DNA of 64,000 bases from Alectoria sarmentosa (GCA_009733775.1 WOGZ01000048.1:1-64000), one strand, 5' to 3'. Shown: positions 49,224 to 60,913, numbered from the stretch's first letter. Made by a program: numbers and translations. The notes: generated by a model not told the origin, from the sequence alone.

Positions 49224-50186
49224 ATGCGGTCATTCCCATTCTACCCTCTGCAGCTACTTTACCTGCTACATGGTAAAACAATCGCATTGTGCTATTACCC
49301 TAACGGGCAGGCGAGCGACGACCTCGAATGCAATCCCAACGCGCCTGAGACTGCGTGCTGTGGGAGAGGTTCCACATGTCTATCGAATGGGCTCTGCGAG
49401 TTGACAAACAGCTCTGGCATCGCAAATTATGGCAGAGGCTCATGTACAGACTCAGCCTGGAGGTCTACACTGTGCCCGCAGTTCTGCCAGTCAGGTGAAG
49501 CTGTCTTACTTGCCTTTACCTTGTATGCGTGTGGTAGACTGACAGGTTGAAAAGTCGCCGAAGGTGCACTAGTATACTACTGTGCGTCGGAAGAAAATTG
49601 GTGCTGTGATCAAAACTTGGTGTATCTGGGCTGCTGCTCAAATGCCAACCTCCTCCTAAACCTAGGGGTTGGCACATCCCTTACGGTTGTGGGTGGCTCG
49701 ACCGCTACCACATCATCCCAGCCGACCTCTTCTTCCATACCGTCAAACCCTTCCTCAGCCTCAGCGAGAGCATCATCAGCTCCAACATCGTCTACGTCTC
49801 CTGCCCCTTCTACAGGCTCTCAATCAATTATCCCTAGTCAAAGCTCCACCGTCTCCGCAGGAGCTACACAACCAGCTGCAGCGGCTACCTCATCCTCAAA
49901 TTCAAACAACCCAGGAGCCAAAATCGGAGCTGGTGTCGGCGTGCCACTTGGCGTTGCTCTACTAGCCGCTCTCGTTTACATCCTCTTCCTTAAAAGGAGC
50001 CGCTCGCGTCACCGGCGCTTGCATCACGAAAACAAGAATGGTGTTCAAGAGCAGCAGCTTTTTCCAATGTCATCGTCTTTTCATGTACATGGTCATGATG
50101 AGATGACGGAACAGAAAGAACCTACATCCATCGAGATGCCGCAGCTTCATGGCCAAGCGAGTCCCCTCGCACAACTACCTGCGTAA
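49224..50186 (+). CDS. Cys-rich ectodomain, Ser/Thr stalk, single-helix surface protein
   Basis: Exons 49224-49494 and 49555-50186 give 300 aa. The intron (GTGAAG..AAAAG) is supported by a CTGAC branch site 14 nt before the acceptor. Order: N-terminal signal region, MRSFPFYPLQLLYLLHG; a Cys-rich part (about residues 25-135) with ETACCGRGSTCLSNGLC, RGSCTDSAW, CPQFC and ENWCC; a long Ser/Thr/Pro stalk (about 150-215); a membrane helix, GVGVPLGVALLAALVYILFL, followed by the basic stop KRSRSRHRR; and a cytosolic tail. This layout is common in ascomycete cell-surface sensors of the WSC/Mid2 style, though no WSC domain is evident. Role unknown. Confidence 0.8.
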
Positions 50187-51851
50187 TGGCGTTTTTCACA
50201 GACTTGAAGGGACCCTAAAAGAGAGAAAGTGTGCTCGAACCTCAACTCAAGGTAGATTCCTGACATGGAAGATGCTGCTTCGCAGATTTCTAGAAGGAGC
50301 ACACTCGGTAGGCTTACGTCCGATTATCCTGCTAAGTCTGAGCCACTTCTTTGCGGAATAGCAAGTTTCTGTATTTTATCATTCGATAATCTGCAATTTA
50401 GTTGAAATAAAAAGGGTTGGATACGGATTTCCAGTCCACTACTTAATGGCCTGATTTCTAGCAGCTGCAATCATGAAAAAGATAACTTGTTAAACCAAAA
50501 GACAACGACAATTCAGTTATAAGCTTCAAACCTCCATCTTACACGACGGGCTTTGACGTGTCAACTCTGTGAAGTACCGGCTTTATTCATAATCTCTTTC
50601 CAATTACTAGAATTGAATTCCTGAAACGCAGTAATTGAGTTGGAAAGCTACTCTCTTTTTTTAAAAAATGGTTTTTTTAAACAATATGGTCCTACGTCTT
50701 TTGAGAATTCTCTACATCAAGTCAAAACTAGAAGAGTATTTAAGATTAAAGGACATCGCGGGGTTGAAATATCGTGGAATAGGAGAATATCGCATTATAA
50801 GACAGTGTCGAAGGGTAGGTATTATAGAATGTGATACAGTCGACAATCATCGCAGGGTAAAGACAGTATCTCAGGGGGCTTACCTAAATGTATCCAGCTC
50901 TGCCTCACCTCCCAAAGCGGCCAAACCCACGCGAGTTTCTCGTGAAGAGAGGGTGGAGGGTAACATTTCTCAAGTCTTGATTTGCCAAGAACATGCGGTT
51001 CGACTGACCGCTTCTCGAGTCTGTCCTGACCTTGGATTTGCGAGTCTGCCCATTCTGCCTCAAAGGCTCGAAAACTGATCTGTATTGAACAACGTTGCCG
51101 AACCCATTTCTGAGCGAGCCACTACTGACTGCATGGTGCGAATTATAATTCACTAGGGAGGTTTCAGCCACGGTGTTCAACAGAGAATGTTTGAAAGGAA
51201 TTGCGCGATGAGTACTACTTTTTTGGAAGTTTCGCTGCCAGGCTTGACGGAGATTGTTGAAAATAAATCGGTTTTTGAATGTATTTGAAGATGTCGCAGT
51301 TTACATAATAACAGATTTAAGAATTATCACGAGAAAAGCGCAATTATCTTTTGTGATGATGATGGAGAAAATAAAGTTGTACTCAAGGTGATGAAAAAGA
51401 CGATCATTGCGTGTCCGAGGGTCCTATCGACTTCGAGCAGGATTATCAGCTCGTACACTGCTTGAATGACAGAGCAATGAGCGCGTGATATGTTGAGTGA
51501 CTCTTGGTATAATTCTTGTGTACAACAGTCTTGGTCTGAATTGGCTTTAGTGAAGACTCATTTCGCATTTCCCGAGAGACTTTCCAGGAATCCGGCATGG
51601 TATGTTCACTGGGGTCTTTTCTTGAAAGTGAGAATGTTCATGGGATGCTTGGGTAGACCAAAAATGGTATGATGACTCCATGATGGTCTATGATCGGGTA
51701 CCAGACATTACCTAAGTATGTGAACCCCCTTAAAGTGCTGCTCGAAAAGCCAAATGCATATTGTGGCTTTCGCACGTCCACCCAGTCAAGACGCAGTCAA
51801 GGCACAGATCGAAATTGTCACCGTGACAGTAACAACAATCTGGATCCCTAT
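50187..51851. other. 1.7-kb spacer, no gene seen
   Basis: Somewhat AT-enriched but not RIP-like. Short frames only (the longest, near 50668-51078, lacks domain features). It contains the 3' regions of the two flanking genes, which converge on it. Confidence 0.4.
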
Positions 51852-53393
51852 TCAGCGACGTCGTGGAAAAGTTCTCTGTTGCTGCATGAGGCACTCACGG
51901 AAATAGACTTCTCCACAGTATTTGGTGCAACGATTGCACCCAAGCGCTGATTGAAGATTGGGGGGGTCCCGTACTCGAGAACATCCATTCCACGAGGCGG
52001 GCTGATCGTCTGCAACCATAGAATGCCCCTTGGTTGTGCATGCCCAGCCATTGTCGCTGCATTGCTTGCAGATGATGAAGTTGGGCCTGCATTTCTTGCA
52101 GCCTGCGCGTGTTAGCTGGCATGTCATCTTTAGGTTCTGCTGTGGGAGTTTACGGTAAAAGAGACCTTCGCCAACCATGTGCCGACAATTGTTGCAAATA
52201 CGAGTGTAGGCTTTGTTCACTGCTTTCTTGTCGTCTCTGTTCGTCCACTTGGCGCTAACCTTGCCCTTTTTCCTTCTCACTTTGAGCCATTGTAGTTGCA
52301 TTCCAATGCTCTGGTACAAGACTTTAGAAGCCTCTCGATTATCTTGTGCTTGCCGTATGTGCCTTTCGCGCTGTAATTTCACCTGTTCCGCTGAGTGGGC
52401 TTTCTCTTGCGCAGCTGCCCGAACTTGTTCAGCTTTCACAGCGGCTTCAGCTTTTTTGCTACTTTTAAGTTCCAGCTTGAGCACCTTCTCATGTTCCTTA
52501 GTAGCCTTCTTGGCTGCCTTCTCTATATCTTTGTTGTCGTGTTTCTGCTGTTTCTCACGCTCCTTGAGCACACGATCATATGCGATCTGCCGGGCCTTTA
52601 ATTCCTTTTCGGTCTCGGCTGCCTGTTTAGCTTTGGCATGAATAGCCTCAGACGATGCTTGTGCAAGCAGTTCGTTATGTTCTTGATGCAGACGACGTAG
52701 TGCAGTCTCCTGGAGGGCGATACCAGCTTCTGTCTCATGTAGGGGAAGATTCTGGATGATCATCTCATCCTGTATCTTTAGTGTCACTGGGTCGCTTCCG
52801 GCCAGGCGGTGCAAAAGCTGCGTAATTGAACCTTTGTCGTTCATCCTCATTATTTTAGAGCCTTGGTCAAAGGATGAGCCCCAAAATTCCGGCACGGTCT
52901 GCAGTTCAAGTTGGCGTTCTGCGCCTAGCTGCTCATCAACAGAGTCCCAGAATGTTGTCCCAAGGACAATATTATCAGAGCAGGCCGGACCAGTCATGCG
53001 CTGGAACAATCCGAAATTGAGCATTGCCGAGCCCAACATCCTTGTGTCGGTAATGCGGTGCAAATACACAATACCAGCCAACCGCCGTCCCGCTTCGTAA
53101 GATGCCGCGAACCATCTAGCTATCTCTTCCAGTATCTCTTCGTTGGATCTAATAGGATCGTCAAATCCCGGCGTATCCACGAGAGTGAATTTGATGCCAT
53201 CAAGAATTACTTCATACTCCTGAACGCTCGCTGTGCCTGCGGAGGATAAGTCTCGATCATTCAAGTTTGATTGGGCAGACCTACAAGATCGAAGAGAATC
53301 GCCGATGACGATCTCATCACTGTCAGTCAATAATTTGATGATCGTACTCTTGCCTGCGCCTGTCATACCCAAGAAGGCGACGGTTGCGGCCAT
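51852..53393 (-). CDS. Fungal AIG1-like GTPase with coiled coil and Cys-rich tail
   Basis: Intronless, 513 aa from the ATG at 53393. The frame is open further upstream but without a better ATG. G-domain: G1 GMTGAGKST (9-17), G3 DTPGFDD (73-79), GIVYLHRITDTRM and a TTFWD motif (146-150) that may serve as G4. Residues about 230-350 form a highly charged, Ala/Lys/Glu-rich coiled coil. The last 115 residues hold 13 Cys (400, 403, 425, 432, 435, 442, 445, 452, 471, 486, 489, 493, 501), several as CxxC pairs, suggesting zinc-binding modules. Fungal relatives resemble IAN/AIG1 and septin-like P-loop GTPases; function is unknown. It is divergently arranged with a paralogue at 53792. Confidence 0.8.
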   Translation of the reverse strand: MAATVAFLGMTGAGKSTIIKLLTDSDEIVIGDSLRSCRSAQSNLNDRDLSSAGTASVQEYEVILDGIKFTLVDTPGFDDPIRSNEEILEEIARWFAASYEAGRRLAGIVYLHRITDTRMLGSAMLNFGLFQRMTGPACSDNIVLGTTFWDSVDEQLGAERQLELQTVPEFWGSSFDQGSKIMRMNDKGSITQLLHRLAGSDPVTLKIQDEMIIQNLPLHETEAGIALQETALRRLHQEHNELLAQASSEAIHAKAKQAAETEKELKARQIAYDRVLKEREKQQKHDNKDIEKAAKKATKEHEKVLKLELKSSKKAEAAVKAEQVRAAAQEKAHSAEQVKLQRERHIRQAQDNREASKVLYQSIGMQLQWLKVRRKKGKVSAKWTNRDDKKAVNKAYTRICNNCRHMVGEGLFYRKLPQQNLKMTCQLTRAGCKKCRPNFIICKQCSDNGWACTTKGHSMVADDQPASWNGCSRVRDPPNLQSALGCNRCTKYCGEVYFRECLMQQQRTFPRRR

Positions 53394-53791
53394 TTTAGCT
53401 AATAGCGATGGTATTGCTACCGATGCCAAGCAAGGTGCGAAAATCACATCTTTCGTGGCGCCTCAGCGTAAATGTTGGTTGTCTTCGATGCGACAAGCGC
53501 AAGTCCTGACCGTGTATAGAATCATCGATGACGTTGAAGCTGACAGAAGCCGGCGAGGCTTGGCTTGCAGGGCGAAATCCCAAGAGGGAATGGTCGTATC
53601 GTTCCACGACGCCCCATTTGTGTGGCCCTCCCGCGGGCGGTCGCCTCTCTCAACAACGAGGGGTCAAGACCATTATAATCTCAGCTAATCTCGCTGGAAA
53701 CCTACGACTCTTTTAAATCCTCTTGGCTATTGTAAAAAAGAGCATCAGTACCTTCACCCATCACCACGCTAAGCGATCGAATTTGCAGACA
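53394..53791. promoter_or_regulatory. Shared intergenic region of divergent GTPase pair
   Basis: About 400 bp separates the two start codons of opposite-strand GTPase paralogues, so their promoters must overlap or adjoin here. Co-regulation is an inference from the arrangement. No specific operator was recognised. Confidence 0.5.
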
Positions 53792-55364
53792 ATGGTTCGA
53801 ATCAAGAAATCGCGGCACCACCCTCCTGTCGAAGCTGGTTCGAGCTCGCAAGCTCAATCTCACGGCGGCGAATCGGGATTATTCAATTTACAAAGTATGA
53901 AGCTAGCGCTGGATGAGAGTTCAGCCAGTGGGACAGGGAGGAAAGGGGAGAAAAGGAACAGTGTGCTCATCAGTGATGGCAAGACCACCACGATCATCGA
54001 GTATGTATTCCATCTCTGGACTAGGAAATCCTGTGGGATCTGAGTAGCGTAGCAAGGATGATATTTGTATTGCCGTTATGGGAGTCACTGGAACAGGGAA
54101 AAGCTCTTTTATTGCGGACTGTATCGGCAAACCAGTCGACGATCAGATGATTGGACATGGTTTGCGGTCTCGTAAGCTCCACATCACCGTTCCTTTGATA
54201 TTGGCTTACAGTACGCCAGGCACAGGAAGGGTGGCCGTGTACACGCTCGAGTACAATGACCACACAGTGCGTCTCATTGACACCCCAGGCTTCGATGACA
54301 CCTCGCTCTCAGACACAGATGTACTCACAGCAGTCGCTCAATGCTTTCATGAGACCTATTCTGTGGACATCAAATTGAGTGGGATCATCTACATTCACCG
54401 AATCTCTGATCCGAGGATGACTGGCAATGCTTTGAAGAATCTAGATATGTTCAAGAAGATGTGCGGCGAGGAGAGCCTAGAATGCGTGGTACTGGCCACG
54501 ACAATGTGGGATAGCGTCACGCAGCGCGTAGGTAATGCGCGGGAGGAGGAGCTCGTATCCGAGCCCTTGTTCTGGGGAAGTATGAAATTACTAGGGAGCA
54601 TGGTCGAACGTCTGAGTGGCGACAAGGGTACCGAGGCCCGGCACAACTCTGCGATGAACATTGTCCAGAAGATTGTGCTCAAAAAGAAGAAGATTGTTCT
54701 TGATATTCAACGAGAGATGGTAGACGATCATAAGCCTTTAGCTGAGACAAGTGCAGGTCAAGAATTGGACAGAGGTCTTCGGGAGGCAAAATTGAAGCAT
54801 CAAAAGGAACTGAAGTCTATCCAAGATTCGATGGAAAAGGCAGACGCAAAAACAAAAAGTCTGCTTGAGAATCATGAGAAACACTACCAAGAAAAACTCA
54901 ACCGGCTAGATAAAGACCAGGAGATTCTCAACATGTCCATCGCAGAGATGTACAAGCAAAAGGAAGAGCAGCTACGAGAGATCGTTCAAATGAGGAAAGA
55001 TCAAGAGCACCAAGCCCAGCAGTTGGAGGCGAGAATAAAGCGTCGTGAGTCAGAGCTCGAGAGTCAATATCACAATCAGAAGCAAGCGTTTGAAAAGGAA
55101 CGGTCCGAGATGAAGGCCTCCACCAAAGCTCAGCAGGAAAAGAATTCGCAACAGGATGCCAATATGGCGAAGAAGCTACAGAAACTGGAGAACGAGCACG
55201 CTCAAGAGCTGAGAGAGTTACGAGCTCAAGCACAAATGTCACCAATGAACAATGCTCCTGCAAGTGGGGGTGCCGGTGGCGCACTTGGGTCGTTCATCTT
55301 ACCCATGGTCATGGTAGCCATGATAGCCGGAGGCATGGGGGGCTTGGGAGGACTGGGCGGCTGA
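53792..55364 (+). CDS. Fungal AIG1-like GTPase with coiled coil and Gly-rich hydrophobic tail
   Basis: Exons 53792-54000 and 54053-55364 give 506 aa. The acceptor was chosen to keep frame and yields DKDDICIAVMGVTGTGKSSF. G1 GVTGTGKSS (80-88), G3 DTPGFDD (146-152), GIIYIHRISDPRMTG and TTMWD (219-223) match the divergent neighbour. The N-terminal 65 residues are polar and disordered-looking. Residues about 265-465 form a long coiled coil. The C-terminus ends in a Gly/Ala/Met-rich hydrophobic stretch, GSFILPMVMVAMIAGGMGGL then GGLGG, which could insert into or bind membranes. Paralogue of 51852-53393 but with a different tail, implying a shared switch coupled to different outputs. Confidence 0.82.
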
Positions 55365-55677
55365 TATTGCTCACAAACTGGATTAAGCAGATGGGGAAGT
55401 CAGTATAAATCTTGGCGTCTGTTTTTTGCGTACCACCATGTGTATGTGGGTCGATTTAGCAGGCAATTCTAGCAGCGAGACTGGCTCTCCCGCCACTTCA
55501 GAATCTGAAATGTTGTCTCAAACAAGCGGAGAAGCCGGTCAAACCCATTGTCGCTTGATATTTGAACAGATTCCCCAACTTCCTTTTGGTGCTTTCTCTT
55601 GGCACGTTTCTTGGCACTAACTCTCCGCCCTCCCTCCGCACCCTGAGCAACCAATTGCTTCCTTACGCCAACCGACT

Positions 55678-56775
55678 ATGGGCTGGTTCTGGGGCAAATC
55701 CGACCCTCCAAAATCTACAAACAATGACCCCCTTCGCGACCTCGATCCCAGCTTGCGGGACTTCCTCTCCAAAGAATCCCCTGTAAAATACACACCCGCT
55801 CCACCACCCCCGGCTCCAGCTCCACTTCCAGAAACCACCACCACCACCACCTCCCCCCAACCCTCCACCACAACCCCCGCTGTCCCACCAGAATCCCTCT
55901 ACCCCGACGGCCGCTACGCCCACCTCTGGACCACCTACAAGCCCCTCTCCGTCATCGAAGCTGAATCGAAATCCGACCAGGAAAAACTGCTCGATGTGCT
56001 CGAAGGCTACAAGGAGCGGAAAGCGCAGATCGGGCGGGCGGCGGTGGAGAATTGCGTGGAAGAGCAGATGGTGGTGAATGACTGCTACGAGAAGGGCCAG
56101 TGGAAGGACAGGTTGACGATGTGTAGGGGGGAGAATCGGAAATTTGAGAGGTGTTATATCATGCAATCGGTATGCTCTACTTTTCATGCTGGAGCGATTT
56201 ACACAGGCGTTGTAGATGATGGGTTGCTGATATCTTCGTGTTCGGGTGAACAGAGATTCCTAAAAGCCCTTGGCTACCTCTCCACCTATTCACGCCCCGA
56301 ATCCGTCGACGAAGCCATCCAGATGCACGCCGACACCCTCTACCACCGTATGCTCGCGCAAGAGGCCGCTGCTAAAGAAGCGAAAGCAGCTGGATTGCCC
56401 GAACCCCAATTCGCTTCTATACTCCCGTCCGTATCTAAATCCACAACCGCAAGACCCATATCGAGTGACACCACACCTATATCAAAGCCCACTACTCCAG
56501 CTCCAGCAGCAGCAGCATCAAAAGATGACCTGCCACCTCTCATGCCGGAAACGGAAACACTGCTGAATCCGGCTTCGCAAGCTGCGTTGAGAGAGCGCTT
56601 GAAGACTATGACGCCTACGGAGAGGGAGTTGGAAGAGCGGGGGGTGATAATGGACGCGAAAGCTGCGAGCGAGACGGGAAAGCAGGTGACGGATATTCTT
56701 GGGCAGAAGAAGAAAAGGAGAGAAGAGGGGAAGGCGACGGCGGCGGATACTATTAGTGGGTGGTTTGGGTGGTAG
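55678..56775 (+). CDS. Twin-CX9C (CHCH-type) protein, probably mitochondrial
   Basis: Exons 55678-56169 and 56254-56775 give 337 aa. The 84-bp intron (GTATGC..ACAG) also reads open but interrupts the conserved QS-RFLKALGYLS join. Two CX9C pairs, CVEEQMVVNDC and CRGENRKFERC (about residues 125-155), define a CHCH helical hairpin of the kind imported into the mitochondrial intermembrane space. The N-terminus, MGWFWGKSDPPKS, and the C-terminus, ISGWFGW, carry matching aromatic motifs. A Pro/Thr-rich linker (about 40-70) and a charged helical C-terminal half complete it. This looks like a conserved ascomycete protein of unknown exact function. It is convergent with the gene at 57028, 250 bp away. 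Confidence 0.78.
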   Translation: MGWFWGKSDPPKSTNNDPLRDLDPSLRDFLSKESPVKYTPAPPPPAPAPLPETTTTTTSPQPSTTTPAVPPESLYPDGRYAHLWTTYKPLSVIEAESKSDQEKLLDVLEGYKERKAQIGRAAVENCVEEQMVVNDCYEKGQWKDRLTMCRGENRKFERCYIMQSVCSTFHAGAIYTGVVDDGLLISSCSGEQRFLKALGYLSTYSRPESVDEAIQMHADTLYHRMLAQEAAAKEAKAAGLPEPQFASILPSVSKSTTARPISSDTTPISKPTTPAPAAAASKDDLPPLMPETETLLNPASQAALRERLKTMTPTERELEERGVIMDAKAASETGKQVTDILGQKKKRREEGKATAADTISGWFGW

Positions 56776-57027
56776 AAACTGTCCGGAGAAACTATAGTCA
56801 ACGCGTTAAGGGCATACTCGGGGCCTTTGTGAGCGCAAGCAGAACCGATGCTCGATATGTGGAATTATGTATGCCGTATTGGGCATTTCATCTATGTGGA
56901 TCTTTTTGAGCTTGGCTCATAGACCAGCTCGTGTATCATTACATGGGATTTCACACTATGAGTACTGTCACCACGAAACGCCCGCTGAATGCTCAACTCA
57001 TGATGCTGAAAAGAACCGTCAAGGCCG

Positions 57028-59312
57028 TCAAGGCCAAGTTCCCTGCTGTTGCTGTGGTTGCCCTGGCCTCGGGAATATTGGAACAGTGCTCAACTGCTCA
57101 AATCCGCCCATAGTCCCCTGACCAGCTTGCCAGCCTTGCCCCGTTTGCTGATTCGCAAAAATGCTCTGTCGGAACGGATTGGTACCTGTCTGGCTGGGCA
57201 CTAATGGTGATGCTGCAGGAGGAGACGTGGTGCGCGCGAAGGGATTTGTGCCAGTTCGATGAGGCGTGACTGGATTACTTGGAGATGCTTGTTGTTGAGC
57301 TTGGAGCGCAAGTTGCAAGGTGAAGGGGGTGTTTTGCTGCAGTTGGGGCGGTGGCGAGGCGAACGGCGATCCTTGTGCAGGCGGCTGAAACGGGAATGGA
57401 GAATTTTGCATCTGGCCTGTGGATAATTCAGAGATATTGCGGGCGAAAGGATTAGTAGATTGATGTTGTAATGGTGAGGCGACGGGTGGGGTATTCTGAT
57501 AGGAGGGATTGGAAACTCCAGTAGCTTGGGGCATCATAGATTGTCGGAAGGGGTTAGACGATCCAGTCTGTTGTGAAGCGAACGATTGCGGCGTTGTAAA
57601 GGATCGCTGCGGAGGGCCAAAGGAAGTTTCACCTGTATTGAACTGCTGCTGAGGATGTGAAAATTGCGAATTATTATTTGGTGGCGCGCCCGAGAAAAGA
57701 TCCTGCTGTTGCGTGAATGGGTGCTGGCTGTAAGCGCCAAATCCGGCTCCATTGAAATTCTGCTGCACAGGTTGTTGTGCTTGAGGTTGCCCAAATGGAT
57801 TTGCACTGCCGAAGTTCCCACCGTTTTGTGGTTGCGGCTGCTGTCCATTCTGGGCAAAGAAGTTCTGTTGTGAGGTCGAGATTCCCGTTTGCTGTGGTGC
57901 TACCTGCGGCTGCTGGTGCTGTGGCCCAGTTTGGAAGTTTGGCATTTGCTGCTGAGGCGCTGAAGCCATAGGCTGTTGATTCTGCTCTATTGAGTCGAAG
58001 AAGTCTATCAAATCCGGAGCCGGACCTTTAGCCTCTGGATTTCCTGGAGCTGGCTGTGATGTAGGCTTCGGCTCAGGGAACGCTTTGCTTGCTACACCTC
58101 TGTTCAAAGAAAGCTTCGAAAAGCCATCTACACGCTCTGAAGCCCCATTGCTTGTGCTCTTCTTTCCCTTTTTCGCATCTTGCTGTGCCAGATACTGTCG
58201 CCTGTTGATCTCAAAATCTGGATCTTTGAGGTATTCTTCCAGAGAGGAAGTCAGGCTAGTAGGAGCGTGCTTGAGCTTGGGGATCTCTAGCCGCGTTGCA
58301 TTTTCGTACTGTCTGGCTGTGCTCAAGAAATCTACGACCAGGTTGGTCTGCTTAGTGAATGTCTTATAGATAGCTAGAGCCCTCTCTGCATCGTATTTTG
58401 ACATTTCAAAGTAATGCTCTGACAGGCCTATGTTAGCTAGTGATTCGTCGCTTTCATCACGAAGACTCGTACCGAGAACATTGATTGTCCCTTCGTTCAT
58501 AATGCCGTAGAGTATTAAGAGATCCATAGTCAGCAAACGAAACGCGCACACGGTGATCTCATTTTCCGCCTCCGTGTTAAGGAGCTATCGAGACGGTCAG
58601 TGTCCCTCTATCAAAATACCTAGACTCTGACAAATGGCACCCACATCACATTGCAGCAGCTTCGAAATTTGACTCTGCACAGCTTCCGTCTCCCTCAGTA
58701 GGCCCTTGTCTATGGTCTGTCTCTTTAAGCGCGTAGGACCTTCCCTGACCCAATCTATCCTTGTATCCTTGTACGCCTTTGCTCGAGCCAGCAGATAGGT
58801 GTAGTAGTGCCTAATATTGGTTCCCTGGACCTGTACTAACGACCCACACCCATCAGCACAGTCTCAAGTGGTAGAGCTCGTGAGAGGGAAAGCCCCCAAT
58901 CTCTTTACAAATATGTAGACCCACTTTCTGTCGGCCCCCGTGCAGATACCATATTATACTCCTTGGACGTACCATCTGAGAAATTGCTTATGGCAAGCTT
59001 CGAAGGCGACTCCGCTACGTATTTCAGTGTCACGTTGGGTTCCCCTTCTCGTATCATGAGATGCACTATGATGAGTGACTTGAAGACGATTGTCCATGTT
59101 GAGTCTCTGAGGCGATTTTGTAAGGCTCGAAAGATCTCCGCGACTCCGGCTTCCCCGGCGTGAGTTGCGACTAGGATATGTTCCACATACTTGGCTTTGG
59201 GCGGGGCGAGCTGTTTCTAGTGGTCAGCAAAGGGAGCTCAGCACATCTTGATGGGCCCTCTCGCCTTGATCTTTGTCCCGCCTTTGACCGACTTTTCGAA
59301 GGATCCAGACAT
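57028..59312 (-). CDS. YAP1801: AP180/YAP1801-type clathrin assembly protein (ANTH domain)
   Basis: Exons 59312-59265, 59210-58950, 58830-58645, 58584-58473 and 58418-57028 give 665 aa. The N-terminal ANTH domain (about 1-270) starts MSGSFEKSVKGGTKIK and continues YVEHILVATHAGEAGVAEIF, KSLIIVHLMIREG, NIRHYYTYLLARAKAYKDTR and LLILYGIMNEGTINVLEHYF; it binds PI(4,5)P2 at endocytic sites. The long Gln/Pro-rich tail holds several NPF motifs (as in GTNPFRQS, STNPFARN, GTNPFART) for EH-domain partners, and DLIDFF, a possible clathrin-box-like motif. Intron 1 appears to use a GC donor (AAG|GCGAGA); intron 2 uses GTATCT, chosen because it keeps frame. Role: clathrin-mediated endocytosis. Confidence 0.9.
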
Positions 59313-60913
59313 GGCAGATGGGCGACGTCGCAACGTGAAGTGCGGGCTTGGCTATTTACAGCAAGATTGCTTGTCTTGGAGGTGCAATTGAATGGCTTTC
59401 GAGCATTTCAACGAAGCTATCACGAGAGCCCCGACAATGGGCTCATTCTGTTGTCACTGGGGAAGTGGTGGAGGTGATCGCTAGGCCCTCCAATGGAGCT
59501 GATCAGAAGCGCACGTGTTGGCGGCAGCGCGCTAGATCAGATATCTACATTCGTCGTCCAGGTTCACTTGAATTCTCTATCCTTGCGTAAATGAGAATGT
59601 GGCATCGATAGGCGGCCAGACTTGTGTTGAGAAGGCTGACTTCTATTGTGTACGTCGATTCGGGGCTCGGGGTGCGGGCGATGACGATGCTTGGCGCTGT
59701 CCTAGCGGCTCTATTAATTGGACATTCTGTTGTTGGTTGCCTAGTAGACGTTTCTTCTATGTATCTCTACATTTCTTTGGGTGCACGAATACAAAAAACT
59801 GCATGGTATATTGTTTCCCGGTACGCGAAGTTCTAATTTCATCTTGGTTTGAAAGATTTTCTATCTTGTCCAATAAAGAGACAGAGATGTTGCGCCGTTG
59901 TTACGTCCATTCACGCAGACAAGAAGCTATTCCTAGCCCTGGAATGACGGACTGTTGACAGCACTGAGCTCAATCTGCCGCGCAGCAATCTTGACCCTCA
60001 GTATTGCTTGGGCTAAGCGTCTAGTGCGCCTGCGGCTATCAGTTTCCATAGCGCGGGATAAAGAGAAATGACCGCGATACTTGGGGCTATGGGATAGAGG
60101 TTGACAATGGTATACGTTGCGTTATGTACATGGTGTGCTGGAAGATAGACTCTCATGCAGGACCTGCATTCAACGCTTACAATCGAGGATAGAGATGTGC
60201 GGTATGTAGAGTATTGTTGGCCGCCTTCCAAGTTCGAGGTTCAGAGATGCCTTCATCGCGTCCGTAAAGTAACAAGGTGTGTGTGCCGAACGCCTATATC
60301 ATACTTCCTCTGTCACCAACAAGCAGCCACTCAAGCCCATTGAAGGGAGAGCCGCATGCCAGATCAGAAGGAAGTTTGTCATATGGTACACTCTAGGCTT
60401 TCATCATCTGCATCAGGTGTTAGCTTCGTCAATATGTTGAGAATGGGACTTCGACTCACTTGTTCAAAACTTGGAAGGATGGGATGGAAAAGGGTCGTTT
60501 GTGCGGAGGACTTTTGATGCGGGCAAAAATCCACTAGCGCTCGATCAGGAATTTAGCTCCTCACAGCTACTGAGGGTCGGTGATAAAAGTCGTTGCACAC
60601 CGATCCCCGCTAAGCCCTACCAAAGTGTGCAACGACTTTTGTCACCGACCCTCGTACCAAGCCAAATTGCTGTGCTGCTTTTCGTCTCCACATCTATGAG
60701 CGACGAATTTCTCGAATCCTTGTAGCAACCATAGGAGAGTCGGACACCCGAATTTCTTACCAGATGATCCTGGAGTCGACGTCATCACAACAACGTTGCT
60801 CTAGAGGTAGCTCGAGATCTTGGTAACGCTCAAATCAAATCTCGGCACCAGGGCCAACTGATTCAGAGCCATTGGCTGTCTCCACGAGCTTGACAAACAC
60901 CATCCATAACTCT
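59313..60913. other. 1.6-kb spacer containing a strong inverted repeat
   Basis: Balanced composition with no convincing gene. It contains the upstream regions of the AP180 gene and of mitochondrial AspRS, and the 28-bp inverted repeat at 60572-60653. Confidence 0.4.
60572..60653. repeat. 28-bp inverted repeat with 26-nt loop
   Basis: Left arm 60572-60599 and right arm 60626-60653 are reverse complements with a single mismatch; arms start GAGGGTCGGTGA and end TCACCGACCCTC. The symmetry stops abruptly at both edges. It could form a long RNA or DNA hairpin, or be a minimal relic of a foldback transposon. Confidence 0.85.

Noticed and set aside
50668..51078. 136-codon plus-strand frame
   Set aside because: Odd composition, no domain features and no supporting promoter or introns.
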